A DNA stretch of 33,965 nt from a virus: IMG/VR virus record IMGVR_UViG_3300020183_000265, positions 1 through 33,965 of that record; one strand, given 5' to 3'. Each line of letters starts with the position of its first letter. Positions within the stretch are counted from its first letter, which is position 1. The notes under the pieces are model-generated. The model made no database searches, was not told the origin of the DNA, and worked only from the letters and a program-made list of their open reading frames with translations. The position numbers were made by a program, and so were the translations under genes. Shown piece by piece: positions 9,157 to 19,619 of this stretch.

Positions 9157-11678
9157 GCAAAAGTACAAGAGTTTTAAACATATCACCAAAGGCGCAGCTA
9201 GCTATCACTGATAATATTGGCAGTGTTTATCCGTCTATATTGAGAACGGGAGATGAACGAACGCTAGGAAATTACAAATCTATTTATGACGACTCCGGAG
9301 TCCAGGTTTTCTCAAAACAAAATGTTTTAATGCCTTACAATGCTGAGAAGAAGTTTATTGATAATCTAGGATTTCTTACAGGTTCAATCTATCTTGAAAA
9401 AGCGCCAACGCCCGCATCACAGTTTTTGACTCCGTATAAGGATGAAAAATATAAACCGTATGACGAGGCCAGAAATCAATCATCGTTTTTCGAATCAGTT
9501 TCTGTCAGAAATGAAGGTTTTGACGAGAATCTTTACCAGGGATTTACGTCTCCCATATCGTCAAAAATTGCCATACCAATAGACATAAGCATAAAGCAGA
9601 ATGTTAATGTTAAAATTGTAGGTGATGCTAAAGACGGCGTTACCTCTTCTCCTTTTGTTTATTATAACTTTGACAATCAGACGTGGGATGAGATAGGGCC
9701 TACAGACCCTGCAACAGGAAAGTTGACTGGGTATGTTCATTTAATAGACGGTTTCTTGTACACAGAAGGAGCTAGCACATGGATTTCTGCAAGTAATTCA
9801 ACTAACAACGGGGTCAGGAGGATTGTTAAACAATTTACATCGTCACCTGGCATAGGAACAGAGATAACATCGTTTATTGGACTTGTCAATCAAGGCTATT
9901 CAAAAATAGGTTATCCTACATCATTTTTTGAGGCTCCTACGGCCAAAAAATACCATGCAAAGAAAACTCAAAGTTTAAAATTATCAAATTTTATAACAAG
10001 CCCATTTGTCTTGGAAAAAATACAAGTAAAACTTCCTGTCAAAAGTGAAAGATATCAGAATCCTACCTTCGCTGGGACCGATCCAAAAGGTGCCGGCCGC
10101 GATATTGATAATTGTGTGTTTTTTCTTTATAGACAGAATAGGCAGAGTTCATTTACAGACGCTGCGTTAGATGTGTCTTCAAGTGTAAGATCTTTGATTG
10201 GAAATGAATCATTTTGCTTTTATAATGAATTTTCTATGCCTGCTGGTTTAGGGCCAGGCACGCACCTGTCGCCAATACACGAAAATCAATTAGAAATTAG
10301 TTATGATGCTCCGATTACAGGACCTGGAAGCACAGGAACATATGTTGCAGGTCCTGTCATTCTTGATATGGTTTTTACGCCTAAGACTTATGAGCAGCAA
10401 TTTACTGCAGCATCTGCGATAGGTGTAAGAGTCGGCCTTGGAAACACATTTACGACTGGATACGTGCAAAACTACTGGGATGGTGGCCAGAAAAATGTCA
10501 AAAATTATACGACAGATTTAAGATCATTCCCAAAGATTCCTCAAGCAATAAGGACGTTTCACGCAAGAGGCAATAATCAGTTTTTGTACACGACAAGCTC
10601 CGGGCTAAACACGCCTGACTGCACATACCAATTTGACTCTAGAGTTTTAAGATCTTCAACTGCATTCACTTCGGTTAGAGAAATAAAATTTCCGTTTTCA
10701 TATTTTGGTAGCGCAACAACTTCTCCTAACATTGAGTACAGAAAAAATCTTTATGTTCTAATGCCTGAAGATGAATTAATCTTTGGAATTGATGCCGGTC
10801 ATTTCCCAACATATCGACAAGATCCCAGCGTAACAAATTCAGGTGCACCAAGTGATCTACCTGTCGGTTATCAAGATTTAATTTCAGCTATTGGTGACAT
10901 AGGAAAGTCAGGGACAGATACGATTAGTCAACTTACAATCCTCGCGGGCGAAGCCAAAGTAATATTGTATGGATCATTAATAAAAGAAAATTCTGAACTC
11001 TTGGGTTCATTAAATCAGAGGATGACGTCACCTGCAATCCACGAAGATATACATCAGGTTATTACAGATAATTTTCAAATTAATGAGACAAGCCTCTATG
11101 CAGGGTCATACATTTCTTATTCTGTAACAGGATCAATTGGTTCGATGTCTAATCCAAGAGGAAGATCATTTATACTTGACGGTACACTGTCAAGATTGGT
11201 AACACTTAGCAACTACGTTAACAATACTAATAATAGTGAGCTAGATCCTGCTGCATTAAATTTTGACGGATTAAGTTTTGCTATTAACAAGACAACAGCA
11301 AAACATCCTGTCTCAAAATTTAGATATGATAAATTTGGTCAATTTAGAGACATGTTAGAGCAGCGCAGAGATACTAAGAGCACAGAAGAAATTTTAGTTT
11401 CAAAGAATTTTTCCATTCCAAATTTTGTCAAAACATTTGGCAGCGCGCCTTTTAATAGTCCGGTCATGGTTTCATTCGTTTCACAATCATCAACTACGCC
11501 TGCACTTCCAATTGAAACAAGGTCTGGAAATTTAAGCTTCGAGTGCACGTCATCCATTCCTTATGTAGATGATGGGATTCCAAGAAATAGACCAGACATC
11601 ATCTTCGGTAAAAATCCTCCGTTCAGTGTGAAAACAATTATACTTGGAAAAGGATCGTCGCTCTTGTCTACGACGTGA
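9153..11678 (+). CDS. Large unrecognised virion structural protein
   Basis: 841 residues starting in an ATGA overlap with the preceding stop and lacking a strong Shine-Dalgarno site, so probably coupled. The sequence is beta-rich with many Ser, Thr, Asn and Gly. Recognisable blocks are FFEAPTAKKYHAKKTQSLKL followed by SNFITSPFVLEKIQVKLPV, and RDIDNCVFFLYRQNRQSSF, which resemble conserved stretches I recall in unnamed structural proteins of other large myophages. Nearer the C-terminus is a long run of small strands (GSYISYSVTGSIGSMSNPRG; LVTLSNYVNNTNNSE). No enzyme motif, coiled coil or membrane segment is visible. It sits centrally in the tail/baseplate block, so a baseplate periphery or fibre role is a reasonable inference, not an identification. 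Confidence 0.65.
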   Translation: MSKSTRVLNISPKAQLAITDNIGSVYPSILRTGDERTLGNYKSIYDDSGVQVFSKQNVLMPYNAEKKFIDNLGFLTGSIYLEKAPTPASQFLTPYKDEKYKPYDEARNQSSFFESVSVRNEGFDENLYQGFTSPISSKIAIPIDISIKQNVNVKIVGDAKDGVTSSPFVYYNFDNQTWDEIGPTDPATGKLTGYVHLIDGFLYTEGASTWISASNSTNNGVRRIVKQFTSSPGIGTEITSFIGLVNQGYSKIGYPTSFFEAPTAKKYHAKKTQSLKLSNFITSPFVLEKIQVKLPVKSERYQNPTFAGTDPKGAGRDIDNCVFFLYRQNRQSSFTDAALDVSSSVRSLIGNESFCFYNEFSMPAGLGPGTHLSPIHENQLEISYDAPITGPGSTGTYVAGPVILDMVFTPKTYEQQFTAASAIGVRVGLGNTFTTGYVQNYWDGGQKNVKNYTTDLRSFPKIPQAIRTFHARGNNQFLYTTSSGLNTPDCTYQFDSRVLRSSTAFTSVREIKFPFSYFGSATTSPNIEYRKNLYVLMPEDELIFGIDAGHFPTYRQDPSVTNSGAPSDLPVGYQDLISAIGDIGKSGTDTISQLTILAGEAKVILYGSLIKENSELLGSLNQRMTSPAIHEDIHQVITDNFQINETSLYAGSYISYSVTGSIGSMSNPRGRSFILDGTLSRLVTLSNYVNNTNNSELDPAALNFDGLSFAINKTTAKHPVSKFRYDKFGQFRDMLEQRRDTKSTEEILVSKNFSIPNFVKTFGSAPFNSPVMVSFVSQSSTTPALPIETRSGNLSFECTSSIPYVDDGIPRNRPDIIFGKNPPFSVKTIILGKGSSLLSTT

Positions 11679-11688
11679 TAAAAAGAGG

Positions 11689-11696
11689 AATAAATA
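11689..11696 (+). promoter_or_regulatory. Candidate T4-type late promoter
   Basis: AATAAATA fits the NATAAATA form of the T4-type late element and lies in a 24-base gap. It ends 6 bases before the ATG at 11703, which would put the transcript start at the initiation codon. An AGAGGA site at 11684-11689 lies too far upstream (13 bases) for ideal use and overlaps the element by one base. Confidence 0.4.
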
Positions 11697-11702
11697 TAGA
11701 AT

Positions 11703-12653
11703 ATGGCAGGAATACTTGACAGCAAGGCGAGAGTCATGGACGTCGTCGTCACAAATGAGGGGAAGCGCCAGATAGGATCAGGCGACTTTAAAATCGCTTA
11801 TGCGACATTTACCGATAGAAGTACGTTTTACGATAAGTCATCAATTACAGGATCCTTTGATTCAGCCTCACAGCGCCCGTTTATAGAGGCTGTCTCGTAC
11901 GCCTTTGACAATATTACGATCGAGAAAGACGATAACGGGGCAGTAATACCATTTGCAACAACTTACGATGCCGATGGGAAAAGAGTCAATCTAAAGGCAG
12001 GAACAATTGTTGCAAATGGAAAAATTTCTAATAAGTTAAATTCTAAGACTAATTTCCCTGCAATAAATCAGATTCTTTCAGCGCCTATAGACAATTTTAA
12101 GAAGCAGATGATTATTGCGTCAAGAGACCCTTTAGATGATTCTGAGAAATTTGAATTATCAAAGAATACGATAACTTTCAATTACGGTAATCGAGGCCCA
12201 ATCGTTGGAAGCGATCTGATCTCTACAGTTGATCAAGCGGCGTCTGTTTTTACTGATAAAAGATTTTCAAATGCTGTAAACTTTATGTTTATGCCACCAG
12301 TTGCCAAGACGCAGCAAGGAGATGTGTCATTGGGGCAATACACAGACGTAAGAGAAGTTGAAGAATACACATTTGACAATGTAATTCAGGATGTCGTGGG
12401 AAGTGTTCCTGATCAACCTGTATGTCCTTATGCTGAGGTGTTCTTTACGCAAACGTCGGCAACAAATGATATTTGCATACAAGCATTTGAAATAGGACCG
12501 TATCTAAGGAAACTTGACATGGTTGATTTTGGTGATTATTATGTAGCAAACGATGAAAATCCAAATAAGCATGTCGTCTTTTTAGGAAAGACTTTTGTTG
12601 ATAGCTATGGCGCTACAAATTTTGCAAACATTTTTACCATAATACTTGAGTGA
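11703..12653 (+). CDS. Virion protein with shared DxVxT...GDF N-terminal module
   Basis: 316 residues. Residues 13-38 match, with identical spacing, residues 14-39 of the 230-residue protein encoded at 19650: D, V, T, G, then GDF, I and a closing D (here DVVVTNEGKRQIGSGDFKIA). I recall this N-terminal pattern from phage structural proteins. After it come a mixed alpha/beta region (QRPFIEAVSYAFDNITIEKD) and a part with EVEEYTFDNVIQDVVGSVPD, ending in a hydrophobic strand-rich tail (NFANIFTIILE). Four cysteines occur, but in no metal-site pattern. It may have its own promoter, since a late-type element precedes it. The next gene starts 3 bases after its stop. A tail or baseplate attachment role is inferred. 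Confidence 0.68.
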   Translation: MAGILDSKARVMDVVVTNEGKRQIGSGDFKIAYATFTDRSTFYDKSSITGSFDSASQRPFIEAVSYAFDNITIEKDDNGAVIPFATTYDADGKRVNLKAGTIVANGKISNKLNSKTNFPAINQILSAPIDNFKKQMIIASRDPLDDSEKFELSKNTITFNYGNRGPIVGSDLISTVDQAASVFTDKRFSNAVNFMFMPPVAKTQQGDVSLGQYTDVREVEEYTFDNVIQDVVGSVPDQPVCPYAEVFFTQTSATNDICIQAFEIGPYLRKLDMVDFGDYYVANDENPNKHVVFLGKTFVDSYGATNFANIFTIILE

Positions 12654-12656
12654 CAT

Positions 12657-14603
12657 ATGCCAAAAGTTGTTGTTCAGAAAAATAGTCCAATAACATTTGC
12701 AACCGACCCTTTTGTTGTCTTTGATCATGACGTCATTGAAGGTGTGTATTATTACAAATACAGAGTCAACCTAATAATCACAGATGCACAAACAGCGCTT
12801 AGCAACACATACGAGATGAGAATCACACGAGAGCCTCCGTACACAAATCGCCCAAACATGTTCAAGAATGTACCTGTTCGTAGTAGTCAAGAGTTTACGA
12901 ATACGATAAGCGGATATGACAGTAAAAGAGCAAACACCTTTAAGCGAAAGACCCAGGTTATTAAGTCAATTCCAATACTTTACAGAGATATGCTTAGAGG
13001 CTTTATCGAGTTTACTATGAAAGGCACAGGTAGCCAAGAACTATTTGCAACTCTCACACAGATAAATCAGAATGTACCACTTTCAGGACAAGTTATAAGT
13101 TTCAACAGCGACCCGCTTGTTCGTCTTTATGCACTTCCTCGAGCAGATTTCGTTATTGGTGAAGGGCCTGTTTTTAGGAATAAGACAAGATTAGCAATTA
13201 CGCCTAAAGATAAGAGAATATCAAAATTTGAAGTTAGAATTTCTAATGTTGTTGACAATAAAGCAATACCTGATTCTAATTCTAAAACAGTCATAGCTTT
13301 GGTATCAAATGACGGTGTTGCAAGATTGGACATTAGTGACACAGGAGATTTCAAGAAATCGGTAAAAATTACTCCTGTGTCATTTTATAAGAATATAAGC
13401 AGTGCTGAATACAAAGATGTCACCCTAAACGCTAATTTGGTCTACAATAATCAAATTATACTTTACCCTATTGAAAACTTCGGTTCAGCCGCGTCTTTTA
13501 AAGTTTTATCAATACCTTCGGGTGTCATATATGTAAGGTTGCTTCGTAAGAATCTCACTAAATTAGATAGAAAATACACGGTTGTGAGCGAAAAGAGCGT
13601 AAATAACGATAATCTCACAATGTCTGATGAGTCAAAGCAAACATATGACACTTATCAATATAAAGTAGAACTTGAATTTAAGGATGGAACCAGAACACAG
13701 TCTGCTGCGTCATATACGCTCCAGCCTAAGCTTCTCGAATCTTCTCTCACATTTGATGTTTTTGAAATTGAAAGAAGCGCTAGCGACTCTGATATATCAA
13801 AGAGATATACTGCTAATGTCAAATATAACAATACATCTACAACACAAAACCTTTTAAATGATTTAAAGACGCTTGGCATAGACAACATTTTTCCTAATGA
13901 GATAAAAAATCTATCTACACAATTAGACCCAATAACAGCCGTGGCTGTGTCCAAGATTAGTTTAGTATCATGTGTAGAGGAGTTTATTGGCATCTTTAAA
14001 CCAGGCGACATCGTTTTAGATATCACCGAAAATTCGCCATACGTTCTGATCTTTGAAGCGGTCATTAAAACTGCCGTTGAAATGATTGAGGATATTGCAT
14101 CATCTAGAGATTTTTATGAGGCAGGAAATTCAATATCGATTGGCGATCCTATGATCGCATCTAGGGCATTAGGTTTAACAACTTTTTCTAATAGTGAGAA
14201 TTTCACACAAAAATTTTTTAATAAATCAGCACTTTACTATGGCACTCTTCGCTATGGCAAGTCGTTAGGAAGTAATCAGGCAGGAATTGAGAGTGGGAAA
14301 ACAGGAAATTTTAAAACATTGATTGTTTATCCTAGCCTTGCCTCACCTCAACTAGGCTTTGTGAATGTCAAATTAAGACCTACTGATAAGATCATAACGT
14401 GGAATGCAACAAATCTTTCTAATGTTAAAGATTTTTTAATATATGACAGCAGTGATTCAAGTAACGTCAAGTTAATAGCAAAATCAGTTGCAGACAATAA
14501 TCGACTTGATTTTTCTTTGCCTATTTCTAAAAACGTGTCTAAGGTTTTAATTGTTGCCAATATAATAGGAGAGAGCAAGATATCCATCGAGGCAAACGTA
14601 TGA
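12657..14603 (+). CDS. Beta-rich multi-domain virion protein
   Basis: 648 residues. The N-terminal 330 or so look like several small beta-sandwich modules (ISKFEVRISNVVD; ARLDISDTGDFKKSVKITPV; YVRLLRKNLTKLDRKYTVVS; YDTYQYKVELEFKDGTRTQS), reminiscent of FN3-like repeats though not clear enough to count. A helical part follows at roughly 400-480 (LLNDLKTLGIDNIFPNEIKN; EAVIKTAVEMIEDIASS), then another sandwich near the end (KLRPTDKIITWNATNLSNVK; LDFSLPISKNVSKVLIVANI). It overlaps the next gene by 4 bases (ATGA), and that gene is followed by a third with a 1-base overlap, so the three large products at 12657-19602 are probably made together and may form one assembly. No catalytic motif seen. Family not recognised. 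Confidence 0.65.
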   Translation: MPKVVVQKNSPITFATDPFVVFDHDVIEGVYYYKYRVNLIITDAQTALSNTYEMRITREPPYTNRPNMFKNVPVRSSQEFTNTISGYDSKRANTFKRKTQVIKSIPILYRDMLRGFIEFTMKGTGSQELFATLTQINQNVPLSGQVISFNSDPLVRLYALPRADFVIGEGPVFRNKTRLAITPKDKRISKFEVRISNVVDNKAIPDSNSKTVIALVSNDGVARLDISDTGDFKKSVKITPVSFYKNISSAEYKDVTLNANLVYNNQIILYPIENFGSAASFKVLSIPSGVIYVRLLRKNLTKLDRKYTVVSEKSVNNDNLTMSDESKQTYDTYQYKVELEFKDGTRTQSAASYTLQPKLLESSLTFDVFEIERSASDSDISKRYTANVKYNNTSTTQNLLNDLKTLGIDNIFPNEIKNLSTQLDPITAVAVSKISLVSCVEEFIGIFKPGDIVLDITENSPYVLIFEAVIKTAVEMIEDIASSRDFYEAGNSISIGDPMIASRALGLTTFSNSENFTQKFFNKSALYYGTLRYGKSLGSNQAGIESGKTGNFKTLIVYPSLASPQLGFVNVKLRPTDKIITWNATNLSNVKDFLIYDSSDSSNVKLIAKSVADNNRLDFSLPISKNVSKVLIVANIIGESKISIEANV

Positions 14604-17600
14604 TAGGAAAACCATTTGTCAATACGATTACAGAGTCAGGACGGCTTTCACAGATAGTCCGTGAAATTGCATCAGATAGAAACATCTTGCCAAACGCACA
14701 AGATGTTGTTACTGCAGATGACTTTTATACTGTCGTACAAACGTCATATGACACTAATCTAATTGATAAAGGCATGTGTTCATCAACGCCTATAACAATT
14801 GCTGTTATTCCTTTTACCAAGCTGACACAGGATAATAATGCTGAAGCTGACATATTGAATATTCAGAGAAATCTAGACACAGTTTCAATAAGCAATGTAA
14901 ATGATGTTATAAATTCTTTGACTGGAACGCTTTCTTCTGACGTAAACACATCGCTAGACGATAGAAGCCAAATTGACTCACTAAGGTCAGCAACATCAAA
15001 AATAACTTCTGCATACAACGCTAAAGCGTCTTATATGACTCATCTTGCAGGACCCTACGAGATTGAGACAAACTCTGATTTTGATAATTCTTATGGTGAA
15101 GGCAGTCTACCTGCGTCAATTCCTATTACTAAAATCACCTCTTTTGAGAAGAAAGTTGACTGGATTGAATCTTATCTTAATGTAGACAGTTCAACATTGA
15201 ATTCTGGTTATAACATCAAGAATTTATTGCAAATATTGAGAAACTCATTTGCAAGAAAAATTTATGGACCCAACTTTTATACTTCAGGCCAGACGTCATC
15301 TCTATATGTAAGACCTCTGAATATTGATGCATATAACACGGCCGCCACTTATTATTTTGGAGATTTGACAAACGTAAGTGATGCAAGCACTTTAAATTTG
15401 AGCGATGAGAACACAGATATTTTAATTATAGCTGATTCTAAATCAATTTCTTACACACGTGCTGGTACAAATTTTGAGAGTGAGGCATCGACGCTTATAG
15501 GGGATCTTACTGCATATACAAGCGGTTTAAGCTTATCCAAATCAACAAACGCAGGTTCTTTTTCCAGCCTCTTGCAGTATGAAGACGAAGGCAAATCTGT
15601 TCTACCGTTAGACGTCAATATTGCAGATCAAGCAACATTAAGCTCATATGAATCAGCTGATGAATTTTTTCTTGGAGTGCCGTTAGCGAACGATAGGACT
15701 CAATTGACTTCTAGGGCAAGTAGATTTTCAACTGATACAACATCAATTGAATCATCAATTTTGGCAAACATTGAGTCCTTAATAGCACCTGCCGAATCTG
15801 ATCTTTTCACATTAAATGTTTTTCTCGCACAAATGCGATCCATGTTGGAAGACTCTTTCTACACAACGAATAATACAACAAGCATCATGCGTTTCGCACT
15901 TTTGATGGCGGCACTTAACGATACCGAAACAAGAAAGCGCATTTTTAAAGTCATGATGCTCCGTGATAGACTGATAAATGCATCAGACTATGTTGATTCA
16001 AATGAAAAGTCAGCATTCGAATCGTCTGCAAGAATTGCGCTTGATACTGAGGTTTTTAATCTCATCAAGCATGTTGTTCCCGAATATGCAACACGAAATA
16101 CGACGTCGTCTGATGATGACATCATAAATACGATGAATCTTTCGTTAGGTAGGTCGTTAAAGGCAGAAACTTATAATAGTGATGATGTACCTGTAGAATT
16201 TGATGTTCGTTCAGATTCTGCAGGAGAAGAATTACTTGATGAATTGATTACTGGGCTTAATGACCCGTCTTCACACCAGTGGGACAACTTTTTTAAGGCT
16301 GCAAGAAATGTTGAATCAGTTTCTAATAAATTTTTAAAGATGTCTCCAGCGTCTACCGGATCGAGATCAGGTGCTAGCGTCTTAAATTATAAAGTTGGTA
16401 TAGCGACAACTTTAACTAAGCTTACGAGAGATGAAAGAGCCTTTCTTTTTTTTAACAAGTGGATTTCAATAATAGATGATTTTCCATTCAAAATTGAATT
16501 CATTGAGGGAGAGTATCCAAGAAGCGATTCTAGCGGAGACACTTATTATAAAAGAAAGATAGACATTAAAGCATATTACTCTAATTCTGACTATGCAGAT
16601 CTTAAGAATTCCTTAACGCTTACTCTTTCAGAATACACGCCTGCACAATTCACGTACTACATTGAGTACGTACAGCCAATTGCAAGAAATATCTTGCAGG
16701 ACACACAAGTCTTTTATGACGGCATAGACTACGTATACAGGTTTATTATGCAAGCGTCTTCGTTGCTAAGCGACGCATCAAATCTTGCGTTTGCGTATGA
16801 ACCTATTTTTGGTGAGAGTTTATCTAATCACTACACATCAAATGCCGTCCTCAACTTAAATCGTCAGTCAAAGCTTGCATTTTCCAGAGATTCTACGTAT
16901 CAAAATTTCTCCAAAGATCAATACAAAAATTCAAATGTTCTAAATGGGTTTTTAAGATACATCCAAGAAGATGATGAAATTTCTACAAATGAGGACAGCA
17001 TAATAGTTGTATGTGGAATACCATATGGAATGCTCGATCGTCTTGGTGCATTTAATCAAAAGAATCTAGGATATGTTGATGTCACAGTGACGCTTAAACC
17101 TATTGGCGGCAGCTCGATAGGAGATGTCATTGTCACAAAGTCTTATCCTATAAGTGGCTACATTGAACATCAATATTTGAGTTATGATTCAACATCTAAT
17201 GCATCATACCAGCAAGTACTTGATGCTACGTCGTTGTACGAATTAAATTCTAATAGAACACTCACGGTTAATAAACAATTTGATGAGACATCCAAGAAGA
17301 ACGAGTTGCAATCGACTGCATTATTAAATTATCTACAGCTTTTTTATGGTCTAACATTTGATTATGCTATCACCAGTCAGGTTATTCTCAGTGATATAAC
17401 AGATGCAAACACACAATCAGCAATTGAAGTATTTAAGAATGCAATTTACGATTATAGATTTGATGAGCTTGTAGAGACAAGGTACGTATCGACAGGAGTG
17501 AATAGCCTTCGTTTTTCTCGAAGCAACATAATCACAAAAGCGCTTGGCGGAAGTGTGTTTGATAAAGTTGTTGCAATACCAATAGATAGTGCTACTATAA

Positions 17601-17800
17601 AAGGTATGAGTGACGGATATCTGGTAGATATTTTACTAGGTGTGTCTACAAGATTTGTTGAAAGAACTGAACCTGTTATAACTAGAACGGCTACAAAGGT
17701 AGGCTCTAATCTTGTATCAAATTTACAGAGTACTATTAGCCAGAGTGTAACATCGACTGTAACAACATTGGCGAACCTTAACGTCAGAGGATCATCATAG
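14600..17800 (+). CDS. Very large unrecognised virion protein
   Basis: 1066 residues, starting in an ATGA overlap with a GAGG site 7 bases upstream. The composition is Ser/Thr/Asp/Asn-rich with many helices in the N-terminal half (DVINSLTGTLSSDVNTSLDD; LFTLNVFLAQMRSMLEDSFY; FALLMAALNDTETRKRIFKV) and more strands later (YVDVTVTLKPIGGSSIGDVI; YPISGYIEHQYLSYD). Towards the C-terminus is a Ser/Thr-rich tail (LVSNLQSTISQSVTSTVTTL). No membrane segment, signal peptide or enzyme motif is visible. It is second in the tightly coupled trio at 12657-19602. Size and context suggest a baseplate or tail-fibre scaffold, but this is inference and no family is recognised. Its long helical regions make it unlike the beta-rich neighbours. 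Confidence 0.65.
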   Translation: MIGKPFVNTITESGRLSQIVREIASDRNILPNAQDVVTADDFYTVVQTSYDTNLIDKGMCSSTPITIAVIPFTKLTQDNNAEADILNIQRNLDTVSISNVNDVINSLTGTLSSDVNTSLDDRSQIDSLRSATSKITSAYNAKASYMTHLAGPYEIETNSDFDNSYGEGSLPASIPITKITSFEKKVDWIESYLNVDSSTLNSGYNIKNLLQILRNSFARKIYGPNFYTSGQTSSLYVRPLNIDAYNTAATYYFGDLTNVSDASTLNLSDENTDILIIADSKSISYTRAGTNFESEASTLIGDLTAYTSGLSLSKSTNAGSFSSLLQYEDEGKSVLPLDVNIADQATLSSYESADEFFLGVPLANDRTQLTSRASRFSTDTTSIESSILANIESLIAPAESDLFTLNVFLAQMRSMLEDSFYTTNNTTSIMRFALLMAALNDTETRKRIFKVMMLRDRLINASDYVDSNEKSAFESSARIALDTEVFNLIKHVVPEYATRNTTSSDDDIINTMNLSLGRSLKAETYNSDDVPVEFDVRSDSAGEELLDELITGLNDPSSHQWDNFFKAARNVESVSNKFLKMSPASTGSRSGASVLNYKVGIATTLTKLTRDERAFLFFNKWISIIDDFPFKIEFIEGEYPRSDSSGDTYYKRKIDIKAYYSNSDYADLKNSLTLTLSEYTPAQFTYYIEYVQPIARNILQDTQVFYDGIDYVYRFIMQASSLLSDASNLAFAYEPIFGESLSNHYTSNAVLNLNRQSKLAFSRDSTYQNFSKDQYKNSNVLNGFLRYIQEDDEISTNEDSIIVVCGIPYGMLDRLGAFNQKNLGYVDVTVTLKPIGGSSIGDVIVTKSYPISGYIEHQYLSYDSTSNASYQQVLDATSLYELNSNRTLTVNKQFDETSKKNELQSTALLNYLQLFYGLTFDYAITSQVILSDITDANTQSAIEVFKNAIYDYRFDELVETRYVSTGVNSLRFSRSNIITKALGGSVFDKVVAIPIDSATIKGMSDGYLVDILLGVSTRFVERTEPVITRTATKVGSNLVSNLQSTISQSVTSTVTTLANLNVRGSS

Positions 17801-19602
17801 TGTCAAGTAATTTTACATTTGCTTCACTTCCTGCTATCGCTGCAGGACTTAGCAACGCCGAGGTCATAGACGCGAAGTTTGTATACAATTTTTTCACTCC
17901 TGATGAGCGCATCAATGAGGAGTATTCTACATTTCCTGTTGATGGAGTCACGGACCAGGCATACTATGCATCAAGAATAGGGCAGGCACCTAGACATGTC
18001 AGGATAAACTTTAATGCGCCTAGTGTCTCAAGGACAATAACGGGATTACCTAAACTGCAACAGCGCATTGACGCCGGAGAGCAGATTATCTTTGAAAATG
18101 CACCCTTCAATTGCAATTTCTCGGCAATTGAAGTCGCAGACACGCTGGTTGACAGCAGATGTTATGAGATAACCTCAGCATCATTGAATTTTAGTACTGT
18201 ACCTGAAGATACGGGTGTCACGCTCGCGATTCCACAAATTTCTACAGAAGCTGTGATCAATTCAAAGTCACTTATCTTCAATTCTTTAGGTAACATCCAG
18301 TCAGCAGGCCTCAGATATGCGAGAACAGACGTTAGAGAAGAAGTCAAATCACAATACCTGAGAGATGTCAGAGCTTTCTGGACAGGTGTCACGATTAATA
18401 ACCTTCTAATTGCTGACGTGTCGAACCAGATAATCAAAGATCAAAAATCAATATTCGCAGATGAATTTGCTGCAATACTTGATAGTGCAAATAGCATCCA
18501 GGATATTTCTAGGCAAAATTCAACTCCACTCAAGATAATGGCAGATGCATATGACTATACCATTCCAACGAATAATGTAGTCATTCTTGACGCAGATTTA
18601 TATGATACTCTCCCGCCACCACAGTACCAGCTTGTCGGTTATGTTGCTCAAAAGTTCTCACAACAAGCAGATGGTTCTGTAAAGATATATGACGATCTTA
18701 TCTTTGATACAACACAGACATATCTCGTAGATGAAGGTGTAAGATACGGTGGAATATACTCATATCAAATTCGTGCAGTCTACAACGTCAGATTGTATGT
18801 TTCTGCACAAGATGTCAAAGGAAGAGGAACAGGCGTCGCACAGGTAGATATGCTATTTGCAACGGCAGGATCTAATATTGACGTTGATTGCATAGAGACA
18901 GTCCCACCACAGCCTCCTGAGGATTTATATTTTAAGCTTGAAAATGACGCAAGTTTATTTATAGGTTGGCGTTTTCCGCTAAACAAACAGCGAGATATTA
19001 AAAAATTCCAGATATTTAGGAGACCAGCACTTGATGAGCCATTTGAAATTTTAGCAGAATTAGACTTTGATGATTCGTTTGAGCCTTTTGTGTCTACTGA
19101 AGGAATACCTTCAAAGTACATTCATAAAAAGCGTTACCCCGCGACCTACTTTGTTGATAAAGATTACAACGTTAATTCAAAATTCATATATTCTATCGTG
19201 TCAATTGACGCTCACGGTTTGAGCTCTAATTACTCATCACAATTTGAAGTTTCTGTTAATCAATTTACAGAAAGTTTAAATGTTAAGCCTGTGTCAAGAT
19301 CAGGAGCGCCTAAACCTTATCCTAATTTGATGTTACTTTCTGATTTTTTTCCTGATTTGATCAAAGATTCAAATCACTCAAAAATGACGATATATTTTAA
19401 TCCAAGCTATACAGACCTGACTGACAACAATAATAATAGCTTGAAACTAATAACTTACAACACGAATGTACCATCATATAAAATTCAAATTCTTGAAACT
19501 AATCTCGCACAAGGCCAAGTGATAGATATAAACATGACGAACGACAAGATCGTAAGAGAAATACCTGCCTCAGAAGGTAAAATTTATACTCAAGTGATCT
19601 AG
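17800..19602 (+). CDS. Virion protein with fibronectin type III-like domain
   Basis: 600 residues from a GTG start whose G is the last base of the preceding TAG stop; AGAGGA lies 8 bases upstream and supports it. Residues 369-487 look like a FN3 domain: a Pro-rich entry (TVPPQPPEDLYFKL), the core Trp strand (ASLFIGWRFPL), IKKFQIFRRP, the Tyr strand (KFIYSIVSIDAHGLSSNYSS) and a closing strand. Residues 270-365 may be a second, less regular copy (YQLVGYVAQKF; GGIYSYQIRAVYNVRLYV). The N-terminal 250 residues are unrecognised. FN3 domains are common accessory modules in phage tail tip and fibre proteins, where they are thought to help with surface binding or spacing. The gene is the last of a coupled trio and is followed by a 47-base gap. 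Confidence 0.7.
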   Translation: MSSNFTFASLPAIAAGLSNAEVIDAKFVYNFFTPDERINEEYSTFPVDGVTDQAYYASRIGQAPRHVRINFNAPSVSRTITGLPKLQQRIDAGEQIIFENAPFNCNFSAIEVADTLVDSRCYEITSASLNFSTVPEDTGVTLAIPQISTEAVINSKSLIFNSLGNIQSAGLRYARTDVREEVKSQYLRDVRAFWTGVTINNLLIADVSNQIIKDQKSIFADEFAAILDSANSIQDISRQNSTPLKIMADAYDYTIPTNNVVILDADLYDTLPPPQYQLVGYVAQKFSQQADGSVKIYDDLIFDTTQTYLVDEGVRYGGIYSYQIRAVYNVRLYVSAQDVKGRGTGVAQVDMLFATAGSNIDVDCIETVPPQPPEDLYFKLENDASLFIGWRFPLNKQRDIKKFQIFRRPALDEPFEILAELDFDDSFEPFVSTEGIPSKYIHKKRYPATYFVDKDYNVNSKFIYSIVSIDAHGLSSNYSSQFEVSVNQFTESLNVKPVSRSGAPKPYPNLMLLSDFFPDLIKDSNHSKMTIYFNPSYTDLTDNNNNSLKLITYNTNVPSYKIQILETNLAQGQVIDINMTNDKIVREIPASEGKIYTQVI

Positions 19603-19619
19603 TTTAAAGTGACAATTTT

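Noticed and set aside
13655-14065. Minus-strand frame of 136 codons
   Set aside because: Fully inside the 648-residue gene, with no ribosome site or neighbour on that strand.
16123-16130. CATAAATA late-promoter match
   Set aside because: It lies in the middle of the 1066-residue gene, far from any gene start, so it serves as an estimate of the chance background.
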